From positions 619,501-683,500 of the forward strand of contig NZ_CP085530.1 in NCBI RefSeq assembly GCF_020616155.1: 64,000 bases of DNA, read 5' to 3'. Below, piece after piece: positions 19,444-27,783 of the stretch. The stretch comes from Vogesella sp. XCS3 (GTDB taxonomy: Bacteria; Pseudomonadota; Gammaproteobacteria; Burkholderiales; Chromobacteriaceae). The translations under genes and the position numbers were made by a program. Below the pieces are notes generated by a model. The model was not told where the DNA came from and searched no databases. It saw only the letters and a program-made list of their open reading frames with translations. Numbering within the stretch: position 1 is the stretch's first letter; the number at the start of each line of letters is the position of its first letter.

Positions 19444-20520
19444 CTAGCTGTACGCCAGGCTCAGGTGGTTATCCCATTTAACCGGGAAGCGCTGGCTGCG
19501 GCGCGGGTCGATCTGCAGGGTCTGGCTGTCTATCCACACGATCTCGCCCAGCTCGTTGCTGGTAATGAAGTGGCGCTGGTCGCGGCTAAGCGCGATGCCG
19601 GCCGGTTTGGTGAGCGCCACCAGCCCCAGGTAGCTGCCCTTGCCGTCCCAGAACACCACCGCATCGCCTTTGGTGGCGGTGCAGGCGATGCGGTTGGCCC
19701 CGGCGGCCACGCTGGCAGCGTAGCCGTTGCTGGCCAAGGCTAGCGTATCGGGTGTATCCAGCAGGCGCAGGCCCAGCTCGGCGTTCCAGATGGCCACTAG
19801 CGGCGCGGCACCTTCGCCTTCGTACTGCAGCGCTACGGCAAAGTCGCGCTGGTTGATGCGGGCCAGGTGGCGCAGCGACAGGCGCTTGTCGTCCAGTGTG
19901 TAGCTGGCAATGCTGCGGCCTTGTGCCGGGTCCACGATATCGATCTGCGGCTTCATATTGTTGCGGTTCAGCTTGATGCGGCCGCTTTCCGGCAGTGTCA
20001 GGATGCCGCCGTTGGCCACCAGGATACCGCCATCGTCCAGCGCCTTTAGCTCGTGCGGGCCGATACCACCGGTGGGCATTTCGCGCAGTGGTTGCAGGGT
20101 GTGTGCGTCGCGCTCGGTCAGCAGGCCGTTGCCGTTATCGATATCGTTGTCGGTGGTGTATAGCTTGCCGTGCGCCAGAATGCCGTGGCCAAAGCCGTGG
20201 CGGTTGTCCGGGTAGTCGTACCACGCCAGCTGCTGGCCGTTGCGCCAGTTGAAGCGGGCGATCTGGTAGCCGGGGCGGCGGGCAAATACCAGGCATTCGC
20301 CAGGGCGCGCCAGGTCCAGCTCCAGGTGGTGGCCGCGCTCGGGCAGCGTCAGCAAGCCGCTGGCACCGGCCAGGCCGGCACGGTGCTGGTTGCGGCCAAC
20401 GTCGCAGGCCGAGATGATGGCCGGCTGGTCTGCTTCGCCAGCCCAGCTGCGCAGCGGTAGTGCGGCCAGGGTAAGCGCGCCGGCTTGCAGCAGCTGGCGG
20501 CGGGTAAGCTTAGTCGCCAT
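19444..20520 (-). CDS. DUF1513 protein of the iron-uptake cluster (Tat-exported)
   Basis: 358 residues. The N-terminus LTRRQLLQAGALTLAALPL is a twin-arginine-type signal. The body has beta-propeller-like repeats (GGIGPHELKALDDGGILVA, DLARPGECLVFARRPGYQ) typical of DUF1513. Relatives occur beside imelysin and DUF1111 genes in Fur-regulated clusters, so a periplasmic role in iron acquisition is inferred; the biochemical activity is not established. Last gene of the cluster; its start overlaps the upstream imelysin gene by 11 bases. Confidence 0.85.
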   Translation of the reverse strand: MATKLTRRQLLQAGALTLAALPLRSWAGEADQPAIISACDVGRNQHRAGLAGASGLLTLPERGHHLELDLARPGECLVFARRPGYQIARFNWRNGQQLAWYDYPDNRHGFGHGILAHGKLYTTDNDIDNGNGLLTERDAHTLQPLREMPTGGIGPHELKALDDGGILVANGGILTLPESGRIKLNRNNMKPQIDIVDPAQGRSIASYTLDDKRLSLRHLARINQRDFAVALQYEGEGAAPLVAIWNAELGLRLLDTPDTLALASNGYAASVAAGANRIACTATKGDAVVFWDGKGSYLGLVALTKPAGIALSRDQRHFITSNELGEIVWIDSQTLQIDPRRSQRFPVKWDNHLSLAYS

Positions 20521-21520
20521 CGGATTCGTTAAAGCTCAAGGTGATGTCCAGGGTATGGGCTACCGGGCCTTCTATCTGGGCCAGCAGTTTTTCCAGTGCC
20601 TGCGCGGCAGGCTTTTCGCGGCTGCTATTGCCGTTTTGTGCCAGATTTTCTGGCAGTTTTTCCAGTGCGGCGGCCACCGCCAGCGTGGCGTCTTGCAGGG
20701 CCCGGGCTTGCGCTGGCTGGCCTTTGGCTTGTAGCAGGCTGCTAATGCCAGGCTGGGTCTGGTTGCCGGCAAGCACGGTTTGCAGCAGGCTGAACTGGGC
20801 TTTCAGCAGGGCGCGGCCTTCACCGCTACGCTGCGCGTTCACCAGCTCGGTTTTTTGCTGCGGCAGGCGCGAGATTTCCTTGTGCATCTCGTTGACGCCG
20901 GCCAGGGTCAGGTTGATGACCTCTTCCAGTGGCTGGCTGGCGCTGGCGTACTGGGCGCCGGGTTGGCCGTTACGGCTCAGGTTGGCCGCAAAGTCTTGCC
21001 AGGCTTGTAGCAGCGCCGGGGTGTGGCCGGCAATCTCCTGGCCATTCTGTTGCAGCCAGGCGCATCGTGCGGCATCGCCCAGGTTTTTCTGTTGCGAGAA
21101 CAGCTGGTATTCGATGGCGGCAAAGCCTTTAGCGGCGGCGCCAGCTTCTTCATAGCTGTCTTTGCTGCGGCCCAGGTTTTCGCTAACCGCTTGTTCGATC
21201 AGTGCGGCGCGTGCTGGTTTGAAGGCAATGACGCGCTGGCTGCGTAGCTCGGCGGTTGGCCCCCAGTTCAGTGGGGCAACGGCCATCCAGCTGCGGTAAC
21301 TTTGTCGCCATTGTTCGCGTGCACTGGCCAGGTTGGCTGCACTGTTGTCCTGGCATAGTTTGGCCAGGCTCTGGTTTAACGCCTGGCTTTGCTGGTTCAG
21401 TGTGCTGTAGCGGGGCAGCAGGGTGTGCTGTGCGAGGCTGTCGATGAATGTCTGCTCGGCACTGGCGGCGTGGGCGAGCGGTGCGGCCAGTAGCAGGGTG
21501 GCCAGCAGGGTGCGGGACAT
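20510..21520 (-). CDS. imelysin-family periplasmic protein, variant motif
   Basis: 336 residues with a signal peptide (about 1-18, ending AHA). The fold is helical, with SWMAVAPLNWGPTAELRSQR and GFAAIEYQLF matching the shorter imelysin-like copy found in these clusters. The hallmark GxHxxE of imelysins is GFAAIE here: the Gly and Glu remain but the His is Ala. It may bind metal differently or play a structural role. Third gene of the minus-strand cluster. Confidence 0.8.
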   Translation of the reverse strand: MSRTLLATLLLAAPLAHAASAEQTFIDSLAQHTLLPRYSTLNQQSQALNQSLAKLCQDNSAANLASAREQWRQSYRSWMAVAPLNWGPTAELRSQRVIAFKPARAALIEQAVSENLGRSKDSYEEAGAAAKGFAAIEYQLFSQQKNLGDAARCAWLQQNGQEIAGHTPALLQAWQDFAANLSRNGQPGAQYASASQPLEEVINLTLAGVNEMHKEISRLPQQKTELVNAQRSGEGRALLKAQFSLLQTVLAGNQTQPGISSLLQAKGQPAQARALQDATLAVAAALEKLPENLAQNGNSSREKPAAQALEKLLAQIEGPVAHTLDITLSFNESDGD

Positions 21521-21538
21521 GCTGTTTCCTTCGTGTGC

Positions 21539-21563
21539 GCCGGGCCCGTGAGCCGGGCCCGGC
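21539..21563 (-). promoter_or_regulatory. GC-rich intercistronic hairpin
   Basis: Stem GCCGGGCCC / GGGCCCGGC (21539-21547, 21555-21563), nine perfect pairs, between the DUF1111 gene and the second imelysin gene. No T run follows. It may stabilise or partly attenuate the message. Confidence 0.4.
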
Positions 21564-21582
21564 TGGTGTGTGCTTGGCTGGC

Positions 21583-22998
21583 TTACAGCGAATTCAGGAA
21601 GCGCAGCACGGCGTCTCGGTCGGCTTTGCTGAAGCTGGCAAAGCGCTGCTTGGCAGCTTCGGCTTCACCACCATGCCACATGATGGCCTCGGTCAGGTTG
21701 CGTGCGCGGCCATCGTGCAGGTACTGGGTGTGGCCGTTTACGTCCATGAACTGGCCAATGCCCCACAGCGGCGGCGTTTTCCATTCGCGCCCGTCTGCCA
21801 GGCCGTCCGGGCGATTATCCGCCAGGCCAGGGCCCATGTCGTGCAGCAGCAGGTCGGTGTACGGGCTGATTTTCTGCCCGGACATTTCCGGCAGGCCCGC
21901 CAGTTTGCCGGTGGTATAGCTTGGCGTGTGGCAGGTGGTGCACTGTGCCTGGCTGAACAGCAGCTTGCCGCGGCGTACTTCCAGGGTGTCGGCATCGCGC
22001 TGTGCCGGTACCGCCAGGGTGCGGCTATAGAAGATGACGGCGTCCATCTTGCTGGCGTTGATTTCCGGCTGGCCTCCGTGCGGGGCTTTCAGACAGTCAC
22101 GCTGCGATGGCATGCATTCTTCTTTGGGGAATTTGGGCGAGGTAATGCCGATATCGCCATTGAATGCCCCCGCGGCCTGGTGGGCGATGGTGGCGACGTT
22201 GGCTTTCCAGCCAAAGCGGCCCAGCATGGTTTTGCCGGCATAAGCGTCGTGCACGTAGTTTGGCTTGCCGCTAATGCCCTGGCCGGCAGCGGCCTGCGCT
22301 TTGGCGTTAGCCCGAATGTCTTTTTCGCTAATGGCTTCCAGCAGACCCAGGCCTATCATTTGCGGAGCGATGCGTGGCGAAATCTGTACTTGCGGGTGCA
22401 GCGGGCCGTAACCCAGCTCGGTGAGCTGGTAGTCGGGCTGGCGCAGGCTATAGCTTTCGCCGTCGGCAAAGCGGCCAACTTGCTCGGTGTAGCGGATGGC
22501 CACTTTGCCTTCCGGTTTTACCCCTGGGATGGCGTCGTTATTGAACTGGCCACCGTAGTTGGGTTCCGGCAAGGTGCTGCCGTTTTTGCCCGGGATGGAC
22601 AGGCGGAACAGCAAGGCCAGCGGTTGCTCGGCTTGCAGGCCGTTCTCGAAATTGGGCGTGGCGCCACGGCCATCCAGCGCGTGACAGGCGCCGCAGGAGC
22701 GGGCGATGAAATGCGGGCCCAAACCATCGCGCGCGGTGGTGGACGATGGTGCCTCTACCCAGGCTTTCTTGAAGAAGGAGTTGCCGATGAAAAACTGCGT
22801 CTGGCGGTCGCTGGCCATATTGGCCGCAGGCAGCGAGAAAGCATTGCGGCCAACCTCGTACACGGTGGTGTTGCCGCCCAGTTTTTCATCGCCATCCTGG
22901 TAAGGGGCCACTTCTTGTGCCGCTGTAAAACCCAATGTGCCCAGAATTGCAGCCGCGCCACCCAGTGTGGCTGCAAGGGAGAGATATTTCTTTTGCAT
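21583..22998 (-). CDS. di-heme thiol oxidoreductase family protein (DUF1111)
   Basis: 471 residues with a signal peptide (about 1-27). Two CxxCH heme c sites are present: CGACH (102-106) and CTTCH (about 356-360), in a peroxidase/oxidoreductase-like c-type cytochrome frame (DUF1111). In imelysin clusters it is thought to be a periplasmic redox partner, perhaps changing the state of iron; this is inference. A dispersed 9-mer pair occurs in opposite orientations at 22820 and 22845. Confidence 0.88.
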   Translation of the reverse strand: MQKKYLSLAATLGGAAAILGTLGFTAAQEVAPYQDGDEKLGGNTTVYEVGRNAFSLPAANMASDRQTQFFIGNSFFKKAWVEAPSSTTARDGLGPHFIARSCGACHALDGRGATPNFENGLQAEQPLALLFRLSIPGKNGSTLPEPNYGGQFNNDAIPGVKPEGKVAIRYTEQVGRFADGESYSLRQPDYQLTELGYGPLHPQVQISPRIAPQMIGLGLLEAISEKDIRANAKAQAAAGQGISGKPNYVHDAYAGKTMLGRFGWKANVATIAHQAAGAFNGDIGITSPKFPKEECMPSQRDCLKAPHGGQPEINASKMDAVIFYSRTLAVPAQRDADTLEVRRGKLLFSQAQCTTCHTPSYTTGKLAGLPEMSGQKISPYTDLLLHDMGPGLADNRPDGLADGREWKTPPLWGIGQFMDVNGHTQYLHDGRARNLTEAIMWHGGEAEAAKQRFASFSKADRDAVLRFLNSL

Positions 22999-23022
22999 GG
23001 TATTTTCCGGTCAATGCAAATA

Positions 23023-23044
23023 CCCGCCTGCGGCTGCAGGCGGG
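23023..23044 (-). promoter_or_regulatory. GC-rich intercistronic hairpin
   Basis: Stem CCCGCCTG / CAGGCGGG (23023-23030, 23037-23044) between the first imelysin gene and the DUF1111 gene. There is no T tract in the direction of transcription, so processing or message stability is more likely than strong termination. Confidence 0.4.
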
Positions 23045-23068
23045 GTGGTGGGTGGTGGTGAGAACGGC

Positions 23069-24205
23069 TTAGCCGTTAACGTTCAGCTTCTTGATGCCCA
23101 GTGCTTTTGCGGCTTCTACCAGGCTGGTGGCCTGCTTTTTCAGCGCGGCAACCGTGGCTTGCACGCGGCTACGGCCTTCTTTTTTCACGATTTCCTGGTC
23201 GAACGGTGCCTGGATACCTTCGGCAGCCTTCAGGGTAGCTTCCATGTCGGCAGTTACACGCTCGGCGGCTTTGGCGTTGCTGGTGGCGACCAGGTCGCGC
23301 AGGCTGGCGCCTTTTACCACGCTACCGTCCACGCGCTTGTATTCGCCCAGCCAGATATTCTGGATGCCCTTGGCGTTGGTGATCACGTCGCGATGGGTGT
23401 TGTCGGAGAAGCAGCTGTGTTCGTCTTCCTGGTTGCGGCTATCCAGTGCCACCTCCATGCGCTCGCCGGCTAGCTCGGCGCGCGACAGTACGCCAATGCC
23501 CACCATGATCTGGCGGATGGCGTCCGGGTTCTTGGCAAACTTGGCGCGGTAGTTGTTGCTGCCCGGCTTCCACTGGCTGGTGACGCTGGCCAGGTCGTCC
23601 ACCAGCAATTCGGCGGCGACTTTCAGGTATTCGCGGCGGCGGTCAGCGTTGGGTGCCTTGCCATCGACAAAGTCGGTAAAGCTGCGTTTACCCGGGCCGG
23701 CTACGTCAAAGTCCTGGCCCCACAGCAGGAATTCGATGGCATGGTAGCCGGTAGAAACGTTTTCTTCACCGCCGCGCTCGTTCAGCGACGACAGTTTTTC
23801 TTTGGTGATGGCGACTTTGCGGTTGTTGATGATGCCTGCGTTCGGTTTGCCTTTCACGCCATCGATATAGGCCTCGTCCAGTGGCCAGGCGTTGATCTGG
23901 CCTTCCGGGCCTTTGGCGTCGTCGATCGGGCCACCATAAAAGCGGAAAGCTTCGGTCTGGCCGTATGGCTCGCGAGCGGCCAGCCAGGCTTTGCGCGCTT
24001 TGGCCAGGGTGTCTTCGGATGGGGCTGCAGCGAAGGCATCTACGGCTGCTTTCAGTTCACGCGCGCCTTGCAGCGAATCTTCGTAGCTGGCAAAAACGAT
24101 CTGGCTATAGGTTTCTACCACGCTGGTACGGGTAACGTCTGCAGCGAAAGCCGCAGGGGCGAGCAGGGCAGAACCAAGGGCGAGTGCAAGCAGTGTCTGG
24201 CGCAT
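23069..24205 (-). CDS. imelysin (iron-regulated periplasmic protein)
   Basis: 378 residues with a Sec signal peptide (about 1-21, ending FAA). The imelysin GxHxxE motif is intact: Gly153, His155 and Glu158 in GYHAIEFLLWG. Also visible are WLAAREPYGQTEAFRFYGGP and DNTHRDVITNAKGIQN. Family members (IrpA, EfeO M75 domain) are iron-regulated and probably bind iron in the periplasm. It is the promoter-proximal gene of a four-gene minus-strand cluster behind a Fur-type palindrome. Confidence 0.92.
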   Translation of the reverse strand: MRQTLLALALGSALLAPAAFAADVTRTSVVETYSQIVFASYEDSLQGARELKAAVDAFAAAPSEDTLAKARKAWLAAREPYGQTEAFRFYGGPIDDAKGPEGQINAWPLDEAYIDGVKGKPNAGIINNRKVAITKEKLSSLNERGGEENVSTGYHAIEFLLWGQDFDVAGPGKRSFTDFVDGKAPNADRRREYLKVAAELLVDDLASVTSQWKPGSNNYRAKFAKNPDAIRQIMVGIGVLSRAELAGERMEVALDSRNQEDEHSCFSDNTHRDVITNAKGIQNIWLGEYKRVDGSVVKGASLRDLVATSNAKAAERVTADMEATLKAAEGIQAPFDQEIVKKEGRSRVQATVAALKKQATSLVEAAKALGIKKLNVNG

Positions 24206-24244
24206 GAACGTGAATCTCTTTATTGGTTGTAAAAAGTAGTACTG

Positions 24245-24261
24245 ATGATAAGTATTATCAT
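24245..24261 (-). promoter_or_regulatory. Fur-box-like palindrome
   Basis: ATGATAA-GTA-TTATCAT, perfect 7-base arms, 40 bases upstream of the imelysin start. It resembles the GATAATGATAATCATTATC Fur consensus and fits iron repression of the cluster. Confidence 0.7.
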
Positions 24262-24395
24262 TTGAGTAGTCAATTGGCTTGGGTGGCGCTTTATTTTGGC
24301 TTGCAGGGGCTTTTTATTGGTGTGGCGCTGGGTGATGTGCAGCCTTCGTGGTATCCTTGCGCCCCTTTTTTTGCACAGTGACCCGTCACCGTTAC

Positions 24396-24755
24396 ATGCG
24401 AGACCCTTGCGATCACTACACTATCGACCTGATTGGCGGCACGCGCGCCAAGCCCGGGCGCAAGCCGCTGGGCGAGCGCGCCATGACGCCGGCAGAGCGC
24501 AAGCGCCGCAGCCGCGAGCTGCGCCGCAACCGTTTGCAGGAGCTATCCGTGACGGTGGAGCTTTCGCGTGATGCGCAAAAGGCGCTGGATAAAATGATCG
24601 AGTGGTGGGGGGTGAGCAAGAAGGAAGCCATCAACCGTGCCATGCTGATTGCCTGCCAGTCGCAAACCGGGCGCACGGGCACGTTGTTCGAATTCGATGC
24701 CGAGTTCCTGCTGCCGCAGCCGGTGAAAAAACGCAGCCGTAAAAAAGCCGAATAG
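24396..24755 (+). CDS. small basic DNA-binding-like protein (ribbon-helix-helix type)
   Basis: 119 residues from ATG 24396. The N-terminal third is very basic (PGRKPLGERAMTPAERKRRS), followed by LSVTVELSRDAQKALDKMIE and a helix-turn-helix-like WGVSKKEAINRAMLIACQ. This strand-then-two-helix pattern fits ribbon-helix-helix regulators of the RepB/CopB or antitoxin sort. The tail is Lys/Arg-rich. The start is uncertain (GTG at 24348 also possible). It precedes the recombinase/KfrA block, but a direct link is only inferred. Confidence 0.6.
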   Translation: MRDPCDHYTIDLIGGTRAKPGRKPLGERAMTPAERKRRSRELRRNRLQELSVTVELSRDAQKALDKMIEWWGVSKKEAINRAMLIACQSQTGRTGTLFEFDAEFLLPQPVKKRSRKKAE

Positions 24756-24768
24756 GCAGTGTGCTAGC

Positions 24769-24800
24769 AAAAAAGCCAGTCGATTATGACTGGCTTTTTT
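24769..24800. terminator. bidirectional intrinsic terminator
   Basis: AAAAAAGCCAGTC / GACTGGCTTTTTT with a six-base loop, 13 perfect pairs. It serves the ribbon-helix-helix gene and the convergent recombinase. Confidence 0.92.
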
Positions 24801-24831
24801 TATTACTACTTTTACTGCTACGCAGTGTGCC

Positions 24832-25929
24832 TTAATCGCTTTTCTTTTTTTCGCTGTCTGTAGGGATGGCGGGCAGGTTCTGCATGGCGGAGTGGCGGGT
24901 ATCGTCTTCGCTATGCAGGTAGCGCCGCGTGGTCTGTATGCTGCCATGGCGCAGGTTCTGGCTCACCATCAGCAAGCTAATGCCGGCATCCAGCTGGTGC
25001 GTGGCGGCAGTATGGCGCAGCCAGTGGGTGCTGGCTTGCTGCAAGGTTGGCCGCATGGTGTCGGGTGCCAGTTCGGCTGCGCGCCGCAGAATCTCTTTTA
25101 TCAATAGATAGAGTGCCTTATCGCTAATGCCTTGTTGTGCGCCGCGGCCATCGCCTAGCCGGCACAGTAGCGGCGTATCTTCCTGGTTGCCGGGCAGTGG
25201 GCTCAAGCCCAGGTGTTGCCGATAGCGTTGCAGTGCCGCTAGCAAGGGCGGGCTGACGGGTATGTCGCCAGCGCCGGTTTTGCCGTGCACACGCCACCAC
25301 CAGTTGCCGCGTTTCAGATGTATATCGCCCATACGCGCCGAGCTGGCTTCGCTGCGGCGCGCGCCACTGTAATACAGCAAGCTGAATGCCCAGATGGCAC
25401 GTTCGCGGTGTGCCATCTGCCGTGGCGAATTGGCCGGCAGTGCTTGCAGGGTGTGGCAAATATGCGCCCAGCAGTCAGCGTCAAAAAAACGGCCATTTTC
25501 TACTGTGCGGCGTTGTCGCGGGGCTTTGTGCAGCCGGAAGGGGTTGCCGTTCAGGTGGCCTGCATGGTTCAGGTAGCTGTACAGGCCGCCCAGGATGGTA
25601 AAGGCGTGCTCGATGCTGCTGGCGGAGAGTGGCCCTGTGAGTGGGCGCCATTGCGGGTGGCTGCGCGGTACGGCAGGCCCTATCCATTGCGCTGCAGGGT
25701 GGGGGTGCGCCAGAAATCGCCGATAGTCGTGGACATCTTCCCTTTTTACCTCGGCCAAGCCTTGTTGCCGGCTACCCAGCCATAGCAAAAAGCGCTCGGC
25801 CTCTTTGCGATAGCTGCGCAGGGTGGCGGGGCGTTGGGTGTATTCCGCCAGCCAGACCAGTACCGCTTCGGTATCGCTATTGGCGCTGATCAGGCTGTTT
25901 TGCGGGGTGGGGGTGAGTTCCGGCAGCAA
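24832..25929 (-). CDS. tyrosine-type site-specific recombinase/integrase
   Basis: 365 residues. An N-terminal SAM-like core-binding domain (about 20-140) precedes the catalytic domain. All catalytic positions are present: Arg in YSGARRSEA, Lys in HGKTGAG, His-x-x-Arg in HWLRHTAAT, His in LRHGSIQTTRRYLH and the nucleophile Tyr. The usual LGH before the second His is LRH. It differs from the XerC at 39111 and is longer than Xer proteins. It is transcribed away from the KfrA-like gene, sharing a 142-base AT-rich region. Confidence 0.88.
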   Translation of the reverse strand: MLPELTPTPQNSLISANSDTEAVLVWLAEYTQRPATLRSYRKEAERFLLWLGSRQQGLAEVKREDVHDYRRFLAHPHPAAQWIGPAVPRSHPQWRPLTGPLSASSIEHAFTILGGLYSYLNHAGHLNGNPFRLHKAPRQRRTVENGRFFDADCWAHICHTLQALPANSPRQMAHRERAIWAFSLLYYSGARRSEASSARMGDIHLKRGNWWWRVHGKTGAGDIPVSPPLLAALQRYRQHLGLSPLPGNQEDTPLLCRLGDGRGAQQGISDKALYLLIKEILRRAAELAPDTMRPTLQQASTHWLRHTAATHQLDAGISLLMVSQNLRHGSIQTTRRYLHSEDDTRHSAMQNLPAIPTDSEKKKSD

Positions 25930-25955
25930 TTTTTGCGGCTTTCATTGGTAAAAAA

Positions 25956-25979
25956 TTCCGATAAGTATAATTATCGGAA
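25956..25979. promoter_or_regulatory. perfect inverted repeat before the recombinase gene
   Basis: TTCCGATAA-N6-TTATCGGAA, nine-base arms, 27 bases from the recombinase start. A probable operator in the divergent region; a recombination half-site pair is an alternative, since tyrosine recombinases act on 9-13 base arms around 6-8 base spacers. Confidence 0.5.
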
Positions 25980-26010
25980 AAACACTTGGCAAATCATTAA
26001 AAATTACATG

Positions 26011-26049
26011 TATTACGTAATAAATATTACGAAATAAAAAAGGTATAAT
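26011..26049 (+). promoter_or_regulatory. KfrA-like gene promoter with palindrome
   Basis: TATTACGTAATA (26011-26022) is a perfect 12-base palindrome and the ATTACG half repeats nearby. A perfect -10 TATAAT is at 26044-26049, 22 bases before the chosen ATG. No good -35 was found, which suits a regulated promoter. KfrA proteins of plasmids bind their own promoter palindromes. Confidence 0.45.
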
Positions 26050-26071
26050 GCGTAAAAATCAGGAGGTGGTT

Positions 26072-27130
26072 ATGGATATCTATGCACGTATCCGACAGGT
26101 GGCGTTTGACATGGTGGCGGAGGGGGAGTGGCCTACGGTGGTAGAGGTGCGGGCACGACTAGGGACTGGCTCGAATACCACTATCAACAACACGCTAAAG
26201 CAGTGGCGGCAGGAGTTTCTGTCGCGCATGGCAACCAGCGTACGCCGGCCCGATTGGCCGCCGGCGCTGGCGGATGCGTTTGGCCAGCTATGGCAAAAGG
26301 CTTGTGATGTGGCGGAAGAGAATCTGGCCACGCTGCGTGAAGAGGTCAGCCTCAAGCTGGAGCAGGTGGTGGCCGAGTTGGCCGCAGCGCAGCGCGAGCT
26401 GGATGCGCGCGCAGATCAGTTGACCAACCTTTCTACCGAGCTTGTGCAGCAGCGCGAGCAGGGGCAGCAGGCCAGGCAGCAACTGGCGGAGGAGCAAGGG
26501 CGGCGACAGGCGCTAGAGGAGAGTTTGTCTGGCCTGGCGACATCGCTGGATGAGGCGCGTGCGCAAACTCTGCAGCAACAAAAGGAAGCGGACGAGCGGG
26601 TGGCAGCGCTAGAAGCACGCCAGGAGGCGCGTGTGCAGCAGCTGGCTGTTGAAGCGGCGCAGCGCGAGGCGCTGGCGTACGAGCGCTTTGAAGGCATGCG
26701 CGTACGTTTGTACGAGCAGGTCGAGGAAGAGCGTGCGCAAATGAAGCAGCGCATGCAGCTGCTGGAGCAGCAGCTGGCAGCGGCTACGCAGCAGCTGGAT
26801 GGCTTGCGGCGTCAGCAGCAACAGCAGCAAGCGGACAGTGCGCGCGAGCTGGGCAAGGCGGCGGCAATGCAAGAAGCTGCGACGCAGCGTGAGACGCAGC
26901 TGCAGCAGGCGTGTCAGCAGTGGCAGCAGGCAGATGTGGAGCGCCAGCAGCAATTGATGGCGCTGGCGGCAGAGGCATCGGCCCTGCGTACCGAGCTGTT
27001 GATCGTGCGCGAGCAGCGCATGCCGCAATTGCTGCAATGGCTGCTGCTGCATCGCGAACAGTTGGCTGCACTGCCGGCAGACGAGGCGGCAGTGCAGCTG
27101 GCAGGCTGGCTGGGGCTATCAGCCGAATAG
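26072..27130 (+). CDS. KfrA-like DNA-binding coiled-coil protein
   Basis: 352 residues. The N-terminal 100 residues match the KfrA N-terminal DNA-binding domain (VRQVAFDMVAEGEWPTVVEV-like opening, then RLGTGSNTTINNTLKQWR). Nearly all the rest (about 105-320) is Gln/Glu/Ala-rich coiled coil. Plasmid KfrA proteins are alpha-helical repressors and partition accessories. The start at 26072 is fixed by AGGAGG five bases upstream; an upstream in-frame ATG at 26048 would place that site inside the gene. It is divergent from a recombinase and overlaps msrC by 12 bases at its 3' end. Confidence 0.8.
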   Translation: MDIYARIRQVAFDMVAEGEWPTVVEVRARLGTGSNTTINNTLKQWRQEFLSRMATSVRRPDWPPALADAFGQLWQKACDVAEENLATLREEVSLKLEQVVAELAAAQRELDARADQLTNLSTELVQQREQGQQARQQLAEEQGRRQALEESLSGLATSLDEARAQTLQQQKEADERVAALEARQEARVQQLAVEAAQREALAYERFEGMRVRLYEQVEEERAQMKQRMQLLEQQLAAATQQLDGLRRQQQQQQADSARELGKAAAMQEAATQRETQLQQACQQWQQADVERQQQLMALAAEASALRTELLIVREQRMPQLLQWLLLHREQLAALPADEAAVQLAGWLGLSAE

Positions 27131-27604
27131 GCGGCTAAAGCGCGCGCAGATTTGTTCCAGTGCTACGCGGTCGCTCTCGTCGAACGACGCCAGCTCGATG
27201 GAGTCGACATCCAGCACGGCGCGTACGGTGCCGCTTGCGTCCAGCAGGGGGATGACGATTTCCGAGCGTGACAGTGACGAGCAGGCGATATGGCCAGGGA
27301 AGGCATCTACGTCTGGCACCACGAGCGTGGTGGCTTGTTGCCACGCACTGCCGCACACTCCTTTACCTTTGCGGATGCGCGTGCAGGCGATGGGACCCTG
27401 GAAGGGGCCGAGCACCAGTTCTTCGCTTTTTACCAGATAAAAGCCGGTCCACAGCCAGCCAAAGGTATGGTGTATCGCGGCGGCAGTATTGGCCATGGCG
27501 GCAATCAGGTCGTCTTCGCTATCGATCAGGGCAAAAGCCTGCGGTAGCAGGGTGGCGTAGCGCTCGGCCTTGGTCTGGCCGTCGATGATCAGGTTTTCAG
27601 CCAT
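27119..27604 (-). CDS. msrC: free methionine-(R)-sulfoxide reductase (GAF domain)
   Basis: 161 residues. A single GAF domain contains the fRMsr signature: CTRIRKGKGVCGSAW and FPGHIACSS with three conserved Cys, then SEIVIPLLDASG. It reduces free Met-R-sulfoxide, probably with thioredoxin. The ATG at 27604 is preferred because AGGA lies six bases upstream; an ATG two codons earlier would abut it. Convergent with the KfrA-like gene. Confidence 0.88.
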   Translation of the reverse strand: MAENLIIDGQTKAERYATLLPQAFALIDSEDDLIAAMANTAAAIHHTFGWLWTGFYLVKSEELVLGPFQGPIACTRIRKGKGVCGSAWQQATTLVVPDVDAFPGHIACSSLSRSEIVIPLLDASGTVRAVLDVDSIELASFDESDRVALEQICARFSRLFG

Positions 27605-27644
27605 GCTCATTCCTGGGTAAGGTGGAGGGCTGGGCAGCATAGCA

Positions 27645-27675
27645 AAAAAGCCGGCAATGTGTTCACCGGCTTTTT
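27645..27675. terminator. intrinsic terminator
   Basis: AAAAAGCCGG / CCGGCTTTTT (27645-27654, 27666-27675) upstream of msrC; one of two near-identical hairpins in the 224-base gap between msrC and phaB. Confidence 0.7.
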
Positions 27676-27783
27676 GTTTGCCCTGCTTTGTGTGTGCAGG
27701 CTTGCTCGCTTTGGCGGGGTGGGTTGCCTGTGCGGCTGCCTTGGCGCTGCGGCCGTGCGATCACATCTTTCGCAGTGGCCGCA

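Noticed and set aside
24396..24755. Toxin-antitoxin pair around the ribbon-helix-helix gene
   Set aside because: No partner toxin-sized gene lies next to it; the neighbours are iron genes and the recombinase.
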